Source: a bacterium (lineage in GTDB: Bacteria; Krumholzibacteriota; Krumholzibacteriia; WVZY01). Taken from it: a stretch of DNA of 12,531 bases. The stretch covers positions 1 through 12,531 of the forward strand of contig JAPUJU010000181.1 of assembly GCA_027296025.1 (NCBI GenBank), given 5' to 3'. The translations under genes were made by a program, and so were the position numbers. Within the stretch, counting starts at the first letter, position 1; every line of letters starts with the position of its first letter. Under the pieces are notes generated by a model. That model was not told the origin of the DNA. It worked only from the letters and a program-made list of their open reading frames with translations, and made no database searches. Below, one piece after another: positions 1-6,889 of this stretch.

Positions 1-348
1 CGTCAGGATCGTGGCCCCGGTCGTCGTGAACCCGGACATCGTCTCAAAAAAGGCATCCGTGACCGACGGTATTGCCCCGGAAAGGAGAAACGGCAAGCTT
101 CCGAATATTGAGAGAAAGATCCACCCGAAGCTGACAACCGCAAACCCCTCTTTGGTCCTGAGGTCCCGTCCGTAGCGCGTCGCCAGAAAGAGGGTGGCGC
201 CCACAACAAGCGTCACGGCCGCGCTGATGACGAACACTACCCAGTCACGTTCCTTGTAGTAGAGGGAAAACGGGATCGGCAGGAGCATTGCCGCCGACAG
301 GAACATCAGCAGCATCCCCTGAATATTTATCACGCTGGCAAACCGCAT
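1..348 (-). CDS. trkH: Trk potassium uptake system membrane subunit TrkH (N-terminal part; gene runs off the window)
   Basis: Only the first 116 codons are inside the window; the frame is still open at base 1. The start MRFASVINIQGM is preceded by a GGAG about 8 bases upstream. Visible are an N-terminal membrane helix (LLMFLSAAMLLPIPFSLYY), a second helix (VVFVISAAVTLVVGATLFLA), the linker GRDLRTKEGFAVVSFGWIF, and then the first pore region, FFETMSGFTTTGATIL. That last stretch is the hallmark first P-loop and filter segment of TrkH/KtrB potassium translocators. In this family TrkH forms the inner-membrane pore and takes up K+ under control of the cytoplasmic TrkA ring. trkA lies 49 bp upstream on the same strand, so the two are almost certainly co-transcribed. 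Family assignment is firm; whether the rest of the gene is intact cannot be seen. Confidence 0.93.
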   Translation of the reverse strand, partial: MRFASVINIQGMLLMFLSAAMLLPIPFSLYYKERDWVVFVISAAVTLVVGATLFLATRYGRDLRTKEGFAVVSFGWIFLSIFGSLPFLLSGAIPSVTDAFFETMSGFTTTGATILT

Positions 349-397
349 CTCTAAGCTCCGTTCGGACGCGCGGGATCTGTGCCTTGCCGACGTATCA

Positions 398-1735
398 TTA
401 CTTGAAGAGTTTCTCCACTTTGCCCAGGGCCTGAGGAAGCAAGAAGACGAGGACGCGGTCACCGGGGCGTATGTGCGTATCGCCTTTCGGAATAATAAGC
501 TCCTCATTACGAAATACGGCAGCGACGATGGAGTGACGTGGAAACTTGACTTTTCGAAGTGCGTTTTTTGTAATTTTGTCGCCCTCACCGGCAATGTATT
601 CGATCGCCTGCCCCTCCACGCCCGGCAAGCTTGCAATAGCCGCGACTTCCTGCCTCTGTATGAAACCGAGTACCGCGTTCACAGTCAGGAGCTGCTTGCT
701 GACGACGGCGTCCATACCGATAGTAGTCGTAATGGGAAGGTAGACGACCTTATTAACAAGCGCAATCGTGCGCGGAATTTTCATGTGTCTCACGAGCAGG
801 GTCGAAATAATGTTCGTCTCGTCATCGCCCGTCACTGCGATGAACGCGTCCATATCGACGACTCCCTCCTGCGCCAATAGATCGTAGTCCGTGCCGTCCC
901 CGTGAATGATGAGCGTGTGCTGGAGCACGTCCGCAATCTCTTCCGACTTCGCAAGGTTACTCTCGATGATTTTGACGTTCATTTCCTTGCCGAGGCTCTT
1001 TGCCACGAACTGGCCGATGAGGCCGCCGCCGAGGATCATGATGTCTTCGATTCGTGTGTCCTGTTTGCCGGTTTGTTTAATGAACTCTGAAAGATAATCG
1101 GGATGGCAGACGGCAAACACCTGGTCGCCGGGGATCAGCTCGTCGTTACCCGTGGGAATGATCGTATCCTGCATGCGGTTGATCGCGACGATCCGCATCG
1201 GAGGATCACCATATTCCAGTGTAAGTTTCGCAAGCGGCCGGTTGAGGAGCTCCGAGTTCGATTCGAGCCGGACGCCGACAAGTTGCACCTTGCCTTTCTC
1301 GAACTCGATGAGCTGCGTCGCGCTCGACTGGCGAATCAGACGCACGATCGCATCGGCCGTTTCCTTTTCCGGGTGGATCATCGCGTCGACGCCGAGGTCT
1401 TCGGGTTTCAGGGGAAAATTCGCAAGCGTATACTCGGGGTTGCGAACCCGCGCCATAGTGAATGCTGACCCGGCTTTTTTCGCCAGCTGGCACCCGATCA
1501 GGTTCACTTCGTCATTGCTCGTCATCGCGGCGACGACGTCGACGTTAGTAACGATATCCTTGAGAAGGGTATAGCTCGTCGCACTACCCTCGACGACGTG
1601 TGCATCGAGCTGCTCGCTCGCATGCCGCGCCTTCTTGGGGTCGAGTTCGATGATCGTGATGTTGTGCTGATCGAGCGACAGCCGCTTCGCAAGCTGAAAC
1701 CCGATGTCACCCGCACCCAGAATCAGGATGTCCAT
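398..1735 (-). CDS. trkA: Trk system potassium uptake regulatory protein TrkA
   Basis: 445 residues, close to the usual 450-460 of duplicated TrkA proteins. It contains two RCK modules in tandem. The first begins at residue 1 with the Rossmann dinucleotide motif GAGDIG (7-12) and the acidic residue at the end of the second strand (IIELD, about 30); the second has GGGLIG (236-241) and IIES (about 258). Each is followed by a TrkA-C type domain (roughly 140-220 and 365-445). TrkA is a cytoplasmic protein that binds NAD(H)/ATP and gates the TrkH pore. The start ATG has a strong GGAGG (1740-1744) 4 bases upstream. trkH follows after 49 bp, giving a trkA-trkH operon. Upstream lies a malic enzyme remnant; I see no convincing promoter in the 27 bp gap, so the promoter may sit inside that remnant. 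Confidence 0.96.
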   Translation of the reverse strand: MDILILGAGDIGFQLAKRLSLDQHNITIIELDPKKARHASEQLDAHVVEGSATSYTLLKDIVTNVDVVAAMTSNDEVNLIGCQLAKKAGSAFTMARVRNPEYTLANFPLKPEDLGVDAMIHPEKETADAIVRLIRQSSATQLIEFEKGKVQLVGVRLESNSELLNRPLAKLTLEYGDPPMRIVAINRMQDTIIPTGNDELIPGDQVFAVCHPDYLSEFIKQTGKQDTRIEDIMILGGGLIGQFVAKSLGKEMNVKIIESNLAKSEEIADVLQHTLIIHGDGTDYDLLAQEGVVDMDAFIAVTGDDETNIISTLLVRHMKIPRTIALVNKVVYLPITTTIGMDAVVSKQLLTVNAVLGFIQRQEVAAIASLPGVEGQAIEYIAGEGDKITKNALRKVKFPRHSIVAAVFRNEELIIPKGDTHIRPGDRVLVFLLPQALGKVEKLFK

Positions 1736-1762
1736 TCGTCCTCCGTCATAGCGCCGATCAGC

Positions 1763-2172
1763 TTAGGAGGGTATTCCAATACGAGAATCATGAATAGGGG
1801 ATTTTCGAGAACGGATCGCCTGGAGATCGGAGTAGTCGGGCTCGTACATGCCGGAGCGCACGGCCTTCCGGGGGTCTTTCGGCCGAGAGGAGTTGGTCAG
1901 ACCCGATCGTACGCAACATCTGCGACAGCCGTCGCGATTACTGCGGAAACGTCTCGAATCTCCGTCAACGGCGGGAAAATCGTTCCGCGGTCCAGGTCCG
2001 CCTGCGAGACCTGGCCGGCGAGGGCCCGGGTCGCCGCGTAAAACATCTCGTCCGTGACCCGGTTCGAGCCAGAAGTGAGGATACCCAATCCGACGCCCGG
2101 CAAAATGTACACATTGTTCGCCCGGCCGGGATGGTACGCGTTTCCGTCGTACGTGACGGGATCGAACGGGCT
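1763..2172 (-). pseudogene. C-terminal remnant of NAD-dependent malic enzyme, frameshifted
   Basis: Translation from 2172 downward reads SPFDPVTYDGNAYHPG, then NNVYILPGVGLG, RVTDEMFYAATRALA and TIFPPLTEIRDVSAVIA, the typical ending of NAD(P) malic enzymes (oxidative decarboxylation of malate to pyruvate). The frame stops at DVAYDRV. The neighbouring frame continues the same protein as GLTNSSRPKDPRKAV and MYEPDYSDL, matching the family C-terminus (MYxPxYPxY). One extra G in the CCC/GGG run at 1902-1904 would restore the frame. Upstream of 2172 no frame shows the expected preceding malic enzyme sequence (an NPTS-type motif and a W-x-x-GRA-x-x-A-x-G-like stretch); instead comes the msrB terminator region. 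The catalytic N-terminal and central parts, roughly three quarters of a 550-residue enzyme, are missing. Stretch 2173-2302 holds no gene, only a hairpin. Family call is firm; non-function follows from the truncation. Confidence 0.85.
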
Positions 2173-2247
2173 GCGGGAGACTCCGCTCACGCGGCCAATG
2201 ATACCAGAAGAGGCCCGTCCGCTCCACAGCCATGCCACGAACACGAA

Positions 2248-2276
2248 TGGGGCCCGGCGTCGAACACCGGGCCCCA
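2248..2276 (-). terminator. GC-rich hairpin after msrB, probable transcription terminator
   Basis: A perfect 10-bp inverted repeat (2248-2257 with 2267-2276, TGGGGCCCGG / CCGGGCCCCA) encloses a 9-base loop. It begins 27 bases after the msrB stop codon. The bases after the stem on the minus strand (ATTCGTGTTCG) are only mildly T-rich, so it is not a textbook intrinsic terminator; it could act as a weak one or as an RNA 3'-end stabiliser. It also sits at or near the broken 5' edge of the malic enzyme remnant. Confidence 0.6.
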
Positions 2277-2302
2277 CTCGAGAACCTCGCCTGTATCGGG
2301 CG

Positions 2303-2878
2303 TTACTTTTTCTTCGTCTTTTCTGCCGCTTCGGTCTTTTCCTTCTCAGCCGGAATAAAGTTTAACGCTTCAGAATTGATACAGTACCGCAGCCCCGTCG
2401 GGCGCGGACCGTCTTCGAATACATGACCGAGATGTGAATCGCATCGATTGCAGATCACTTCGGTTCTGATCATCCCAGACCCCCGGTCGGTCACTTCACC
2501 GACGTGTGATTCTACAATCGGCTCCCAGAAGCTCGGCCAGCCCGTACCGGATTTGTACTTGGTCTGCGAGTCGAAAAGCTCGTAGCCACAGGCCACGCAC
2601 ACGTATGTGCCTTCGCCTTTGAACTTCCAGTACCGACCGGTGAAGGCCGCCTCGGTTCCCTGCTGCCGCGTGATGCGATACTGCTCGGGAGTCAGGATCG
2701 CCCGCCACTCCGCATCTGTTTTGATGACTCTCTCGGGAGCGGTCGATGCCTTCTTCGCCTCCGCCCCGGCATTTTCCTTCGTTTTCTTGTCCTCCGCACC
2801 GGCAGTCGCCAAACCGATACTGACGATTCCCGCCGCGGCCAGTGTGATCATTCGTGTCCAGATGTTCTTAAAAAGCAT
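2303..2878 (-). CDS. msrB: Peptide-methionine (R)-S-oxide reductase MsrB, exported
   Basis: 191 residues. The enzyme reduces the R-sulfoxide of methionine in oxidised proteins. Residues 1-28 form a Sec-type signal peptide (MLFKNIWTRM, hydrophobic ITLAAAGIVSIGLA, cleavage likely after ATAGA), so it should act outside the cytoplasm. A low-complexity K/E/A linker (about 29-48) precedes the catalytic domain. All family hallmarks are present: zinc cysteines CVAC (94, 97) and CNRC (143, 146), GTGWPSFW (111-118), HLGHVFEDGP (149-158) and catalytic Cys166 in RYCINS. A lysine-rich tail ends the protein. The ATG at 2878 is chosen over the in-frame TTG at 2905 because it has a GGAGG at proper spacing and because the TTG overlaps the likely -10 box. 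There is no MsrA domain. It appears to be a single-gene unit with its own promoter and a hairpin downstream. Confidence 0.95.
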   Translation of the reverse strand: MLFKNIWTRMITLAAAGIVSIGLATAGAEDKKTKENAGAEAKKASTAPERVIKTDAEWRAILTPEQYRITRQQGTEAAFTGRYWKFKGEGTYVCVACGYELFDSQTKYKSGTGWPSFWEPIVESHVGEVTDRGSGMIRTEVICNRCDSHLGHVFEDGPRPTGLRYCINSEALNFIPAEKEKTEAAEKTKKK

Positions 2879-2886
2879 TTTCGAAA

Positions 2887-2891
2887 CCTCC
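2887..2891 (-). promoter_or_regulatory. Ribosome binding site of msrB
   Basis: GGAGG lies 8 bases upstream of the ATG at 2878. It decides this start over the upstream TTG, which has no such site. Confidence 0.75.
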
Positions 2892-2904
2892 AATGTGCCT
2901 TTCA

Positions 2905-2910
2905 ATTATA
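2905..2910 (-). promoter_or_regulatory. Putative -10 box (TATAAT) of the msrB promoter
   Basis: A perfect TATAAT lies 26 bases upstream of the msrB ATG, in the 67 bp gap after the CPBP protease remnant. No good TTGACA-like -35 box is seen at 16-18 bp; a TTGTCC lies 22 bp upstream, which is too far. Transcription would start near 2898, giving a leader of about 20 bases that contains the GGAGG. Confidence 0.5.
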
Positions 2911-2945
2911 CATACGAAATGAACGGCGGTTCGGACAAAAATTCC

Positions 2946-3689
2946 TCATTGCCCGGCGGCGGGCGCTGCTGGCCGGCTCTCCGGCTCTTCTGCCTCGGCT
3001 CGCCCCACGACCCATGCCCCGAAGAGACCGCTGTTTACGTCGATGACGACGTGCAGAACCATGGATACCCACAGAGTGCCTGAAATAACATACAGAGCGA
3101 GCATCAGAGCACCCACCATGGCCGTCTGGATCATCCCCTTTCGACCCTGGCAGAAGTGTCCCCAGCCGAAGAGGGCCACAGCGGCCACCCAGGCTACCGG
3201 GGCCGGCATGGCGTTCCCAAGATACCAGACGAGCACTCCGCGATAGAGAAGCTCTTCACACACCGGCGGTAATAGAGAGGAGCACCCACACTCCCCTGTC
3301 GAGACCGGCACGAGGCAGCATGGCCTTGAGCGACTCGAACTCAGAGAGCGCCTGCTTCCGGAACTCCGCGTCGCGGACCATACGCGCGTTCTGTCCGGCA
3401 ATAATCCCGATTACAACGACGCCCGCACCCACAGCAGCAAAGAAACGCCCGCCTCCGGGCATCGCGAGCCCTATTTCCGGTAGTGGGCGCGCGTAGACCT
3501 GCCAGGAGAGCAGCGCGATGGCAAACAGCGCCCACTCCACGATGATCGTTTGAGCAAAAAGGGCCGAACGGGCACGGCGCCGCCGCGCTCCGGGAGCGCA
3601 TGCATTCGCGGAAACCAGATGAACTTCGCGTAAAGCGGCAGACCAACGACAAGAACGGCGACAAGAAGATGATCGGTGAGCTGGAGCAT
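2946..3689 (-). pseudogene. CPBP family (CAAX-like) intramembrane metalloprotease, broken by two frameshifts
   Basis: Three overlapping frames together read as one CPBP/Abi-type membrane protease. Frame 1 starts at ATG 3689 (MLQLTDHLLVAVLVVGLPLY) and should pass near 3573-3590 into a second frame (SALFAQTIIVEWALFAIALL, then FFAAVGAGVVVIGIIAG, ending SITAGV-stop). This continues in a third frame as CEELLYRGVLVWYLG, FGWGHFCQG and VVIDVNSG. The family motifs EExxxR, FxxxH and HxxxD are all intact, but only in the last frame. The first break is resolved by one extra base in a GGC/GCC-rich run; the second by one extra GT unit in the repeat at 3257-3263. With those 3 bases restored the gene would be 249 codons, a normal family length. 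The start lies 2 bp after the stop of the zinc hydrolase gene, so it was the last gene of that operon. As written it cannot yield an active protein, but sequencing error is possible. Confidence 0.82.
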
Positions 3690-3691
3690 GA

Positions 3692-4864
3692 CTACACGGG
3701 CCGTTCCGGGCGGCGCGTAAACACAAGAATGTCACCGTCGCGACGGCATTTTCGAAAACCGAACAGGTGGAAGATCTTGACGGTCAGCCAGCGCGCGACT
3801 TTACGGTTTGCGTAAACGACGTCGCTTCCAGGCTCGCGCCGCACACCGGGCAGAAGCGGAAGGTACCGGTCCGCACCGAGGTGGCGTACCATCGCCGAGA
3901 AGCGGAGCCAGAACTTCCGTACGCGCCTTCCGACAAAGAATCCGTCGTTGCCGATGTTCTGATAGTTGGGCAGCAGGAGCATTCCATCTTTCGGTGTGAC
4001 GATCGCACCGCTCCGATCGCTCGCGAGGCGCTGCCCCGACCTGACCGTTTCAAAATTGATGTGGTCATCGTCCATATGAAACCCATCTCCGTCTTCGGTA
4101 CCGTGTCGATGCACCAATTCCACGACTGCGGACACTCCCCCTCCCGCGTCGCGAATCCGGCTCCGGTGCCCGTCGATTCCCGGCACTTGCTCGTGCGAAA
4201 TAAGCCCCGAGGTCGTCAGAGTGAGCCAGATAATCGCTTCAAGGTTGTCGACGGTAGTCGGATCCCCGTGCTGCCCTCCCTCGACCACGATGTGGACCAG
4301 ACCCCGTGCTCCAAAATACTCGTCGAGCGTTCCCTCGATCGCTTCTTCGAAACCCAGAATGACGGGCAGGCGCAACGGGAAAGCGATGCGCCGATTGCGA
4401 AGCGTGTCACCAATAATAACGAATGGAATGCCCGGCGCGGAGGTGGAATGCAGGTCGAGGAACACCACCGACTTGCGATCCGTTTGAATCTCTTTTTCGA
4501 TGCGGCAGAGCAACTCGCGCTGTTCGGATTGCTCCGTGTTGTCGTCGGCGGGATCCTGCAGCGCCAGCGCATCGAGCGTCGCACCGGACCACATCCGGTT
4601 CAGGTCGCAGTCGATGAAGCGCGCTTCACGGCCAAGTGCCGGGAGGTTTCCACGAATCGCGATGATCCGGCCCTGAACGCCGGACTCCATGGTCCCGAGC
4701 GCAGTGAAGATGCGCTTTGCCGCCTCGACACCGGCATGTTCGTTGCCGTGCACCCCCGCAAGGATGACGATTCGCGGTCCCGGTGTGTTTGAATCATATT
4801 CGCCGATGATCCGGGTGGTCGCGTGAGCGGTTCTGTCTTGCAAGTTGCTGTCGTTCGGTATCAT
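3692..4864 (-). CDS. Succinylglutamate desuccinylase/aspartoacylase family zinc hydrolase
   Basis: 390 residues, M14-like fold. Zinc ligands are visible in GVHGNEHAG (His39, Glu42) and in LDLHSTSA (His139). DCDLNRMW (85-92) carries the family's conserved DLNR substrate-binding motif. VEGGQHGDP contains the likely catalytic Glu195, matching the E-x-G-x-x-x-G element of AstE and aspartoacylase. Members cleave the amide bond of N-acyl amino acids. The catalytic part occupies about residues 1-290. The C-terminal 100 residues (from about FETVRSGQRLA onwards, rich in R and aromatic residues) look like an extension with no function I recognise. It is longer than AstE (about 320 residues) and no arginine-succinyltransferase pathway genes are nearby, so it should not be called astE. 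Its ATG overlaps the TGA of the upstream ligase gene (ATGA), implying translational coupling; it probably acts in the same pathway. The substrate is unknown. Confidence 0.88.
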   Translation of the reverse strand: MIPNDSNLQDRTAHATTRIIGEYDSNTPGPRIVILAGVHGNEHAGVEAAKRIFTALGTMESGVQGRIIAIRGNLPALGREARFIDCDLNRMWSGATLDALALQDPADDNTEQSEQRELLCRIEKEIQTDRKSVVFLDLHSTSAPGIPFVIIGDTLRNRRIAFPLRLPVILGFEEAIEGTLDEYFGARGLVHIVVEGGQHGDPTTVDNLEAIIWLTLTTSGLISHEQVPGIDGHRSRIRDAGGGVSAVVELVHRHGTEDGDGFHMDDDHINFETVRSGQRLASDRSGAIVTPKDGMLLLPNYQNIGNDGFFVGRRVRKFWLRFSAMVRHLGADRYLPLLPGVRREPGSDVVYANRKVARWLTVKIFHLFGFRKCRRDGDILVFTRRPERPV

Positions 4865-6792
4865 TCGTCGTCGTGCCAGTGCACATCGCGTAGCTGATCC
4901 TCGAGAAGCATCGCCGCGACCGCAATGAAGTCCTGCTCCGACACGATTCCGACGAGCTTGTTATCGTCTTCGACCACCGGCAAACAGCTTACCTTATGCT
5001 TACGCATGATGGCCATCGCTTTGAGCGACTCAGTCTGGGGCGTGACCGTAATCGGATCCGGCGTCATGATCTCTCGCGCGGCGACCGGGGCGTCACCTTT
5101 CTGCCCCCGGCCGACGAGGCGAAGGAGCTGGCGATGCGATATGATTCCAACGAGCTTTCCCGAGTTGTCTTCAACCGGAACGTGCCGGATGCGTTCCCAG
5201 TCCATCAAATTCGCTGCGAGGTCGACGAGGTCCTCGGGACCCACCGTGAACAGATCAGTCGTCATCACCTGTTCGACAAAGCGGTAGCTGTCTCTCCAGT
5301 CCGTGCTTTCATCTTGCGTCGCAAGCGACCATTCGTGTACCGGTTTTCCCTCGATATGCCGCTCGTACATTGCCGTCGCAATCGCGCGGAAGCGCTCGTC
5401 CCTCGTGCCGTGGTCCCCCATGTCGGCCAGGGAGTCCAGGGCCCATTGTGACCCCGTTCTGGCGGTACGAACCCTTTCTTCGATCACGCCGAGGTAGCGA
5501 TCGATGTCGGCCGAATCGATACCGCGATCGTGGAGGCCTTCCCTCGCCGGCGGGAGAAGATGGTCGAGCACCAGCTGCTGCGCGGTAAACGATTTTCCTC
5601 CCACCCATACGAACTGTGCTTTGAGACCGTACCGGGCGGCCGCAATGACGTTGGTCTTTACGTCGTCGAAGTTCATTACTTTCGTCACGTCCTTGTACTC
5701 GTCGCTGAGCGCTACCATCAGCCCGAAAAAGAACGCCGCATTGGCGACCTCATCGACCACCGTGGGCCCGGACGGCAATATCCGGTGTTCGATTCGCAGA
5801 TTGGGTGTGCCGTCTACAACTCCGTAGCACGGACGGTTCCACCGGTAGACCGTGCCGTTGTGGAGACTCAATGCCCGAAGTAACGGAATCTCACCGCGGT
5901 CGAGTATCTCCGTCGACGGATCCCCGAGGTCCGACGAAAGAAGTACCCGAAAACGCGCGATATCTTCCTTGTAAATCTCAGACACGGTTGTCTCAACCCA
6001 CGAATCCCCGAATGCGACACGCGGCCTCGCTTGCCGCGCCTGCAACCCATCAGATCGGACGTCGACGCCCTGCTGAAACACGGCGAGCCGCGTTTCGTGC
6101 CAGAGCCGATGCTGGAGAAAAAACGGCGAGTACGTCGCCGCAGCGAGAACCGGAGCGGTTACCGCCTGTGCAAGATTGTAGAGATGGACGAACTCGTCCG
6201 CCCCCACCTGGAAATGAACCTGAAAACTGGAATTGCAGGCCTCACACATGAGATTGTCGTGTGTGATTCTCAGCTCATCGAGCCCTTTGATACCCAGGCG
6301 AAATTCGCCATCGCGGTGCTCGCACATTGCGCGGTTGAGTTCGTGGTAACGCGGCTCGGGCATAATCGAATCCAGCGAGAGATCGCCCTTCTTGATCGTG
6401 GGAAGAATTCCCGCGAGGAGGATTCTCGAGTCGTGCACATCCGCGGCCTTTCGCGCCTTCGCGAGCAACGTTTCGATTTCCCTCTCGAGCTCGGACAGCC
6501 CGTCACCCTTGAGTATGCGCGGCGTCAAATTCGCCTCGATGTTGAACTTGCCGAGTTCGGACGTGAAGCGGGCATCGTCGAGCGTCTCGAGAACCTCCAC
6601 AGCCGTCATCGCGGGGCCCATCGAGCGGTCGACGAGAAACATTTCCTGCTCGGCACCGATCCGGCGTACCCCGCTTTCGAATACGTTGTCGGCGAGCATA
6701 CGCTCCAGCGCCTGAACGTCGTCGAGCAACGCTTTCGTGAAGGTTCGCAGCTGGCTGCGCCCCGGTTTGTGATGGATGTTGCGCTCTCCCAT
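4861..6792 (-). CDS. Glutamate-cysteine ligase family (GCS2) enzyme fused to a C-terminal CBS domain pair
   Basis: 643 residues from the ATG at 6792. The N-terminal part (about 30-470) is a GCS2-type carboxylate-amine ligase. It has RIGAEQEMFLVD (43-54), the acidic nucleotide/metal-binding motif of the family, plus SSFQVHFQVG, then NLRIEHRILPSGPTVVDEVA and a helical C-terminal part. Residues about 506-560 (MTTDLFTVGPED ... RHVPV ... GKLVGIIS) and 575-635 (MTPDPITVTPQ ... SCLPVVED ... KLVGIVSEQD) are two CBS domains, which in other proteins bind adenosine nucleotides. Family members ATP-dependently join a carboxylate and an amine; the true substrate here is not known, and it need not make glutathione. 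An in-frame ATG at 6828 would add 12 residues but has no ribosome binding site and may lie within a -10-like TATGAT; MGER is the more family-like start. The downstream hydrolase overlaps by 4 bp. Confidence 0.9.
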   Translation of the reverse strand: MGERNIHHKPGRSQLRTFTKALLDDVQALERMLADNVFESGVRRIGAEQEMFLVDRSMGPAMTAVEVLETLDDARFTSELGKFNIEANLTPRILKGDGLSELEREIETLLAKARKAADVHDSRILLAGILPTIKKGDLSLDSIMPEPRYHELNRAMCEHRDGEFRLGIKGLDELRITHDNLMCEACNSSFQVHFQVGADEFVHLYNLAQAVTAPVLAAATYSPFFLQHRLWHETRLAVFQQGVDVRSDGLQARQARPRVAFGDSWVETTVSEIYKEDIARFRVLLSSDLGDPSTEILDRGEIPLLRALSLHNGTVYRWNRPCYGVVDGTPNLRIEHRILPSGPTVVDEVANAAFFFGLMVALSDEYKDVTKVMNFDDVKTNVIAAARYGLKAQFVWVGGKSFTAQQLVLDHLLPPAREGLHDRGIDSADIDRYLGVIEERVRTARTGSQWALDSLADMGDHGTRDERFRAIATAMYERHIEGKPVHEWSLATQDESTDWRDSYRFVEQVMTTDLFTVGPEDLVDLAANLMDWERIRHVPVEDNSGKLVGIISHRQLLRLVGRGQKGDAPVAAREIMTPDPITVTPQTESLKAMAIMRKHKVSCLPVVEDDNKLVGIVSEQDFIAVAAMLLEDQLRDVHWHDDE

Positions 6793-6823
6793 GGCCGGAT
6801 CCGGAGGTTCTCTACCGGACACG

Positions 6824-6829
6824 ATCATA
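6824..6829 (-). promoter_or_regulatory. Possible -10 box (TATGAT) for the GCL-like operon
   Basis: TATGAT differs from consensus at one base and lies 31 bases upstream of the chosen ATG at 6792, in the gap after the PIG-L gene. No recognisable -35 box goes with it. The gap 6793-6889 shows no clear terminator hairpin, so read-through from the upstream block is also possible. Confidence 0.22.
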
Positions 6830-6889
6830 GTACAATATCGCCGGGTTGATGGGGGTACGGAATCCGCATCCGGGGCAGGAAATGATCAG

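Noticed and set aside
1763..2277. Two separate small genes (126 and 156 codons) in this stretch
   Set aside because: Each shows part of one malic enzyme C-terminus; they are halves of a frameshifted remnant, and the upstream part of each is not coding-like.
2879..2905. TTG start of msrB giving nine extra residues
   Set aside because: The TTG overlaps the TATAAT box and would lie upstream of transcription start; the ATG at 2878 has a good GGAGG.
3767..4792. 341-codon open frame on the plus strand opposite the zinc hydrolase
   Set aside because: No family features and arginine/histidine-rich; the minus strand carries the intact zinc-binding motifs.
6031..6849. 272-codon open frame on the plus strand opposite the GCS2-type ligase
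   Set aside because: No domain features; antisense shadow of a strongly conserved coding sequence.
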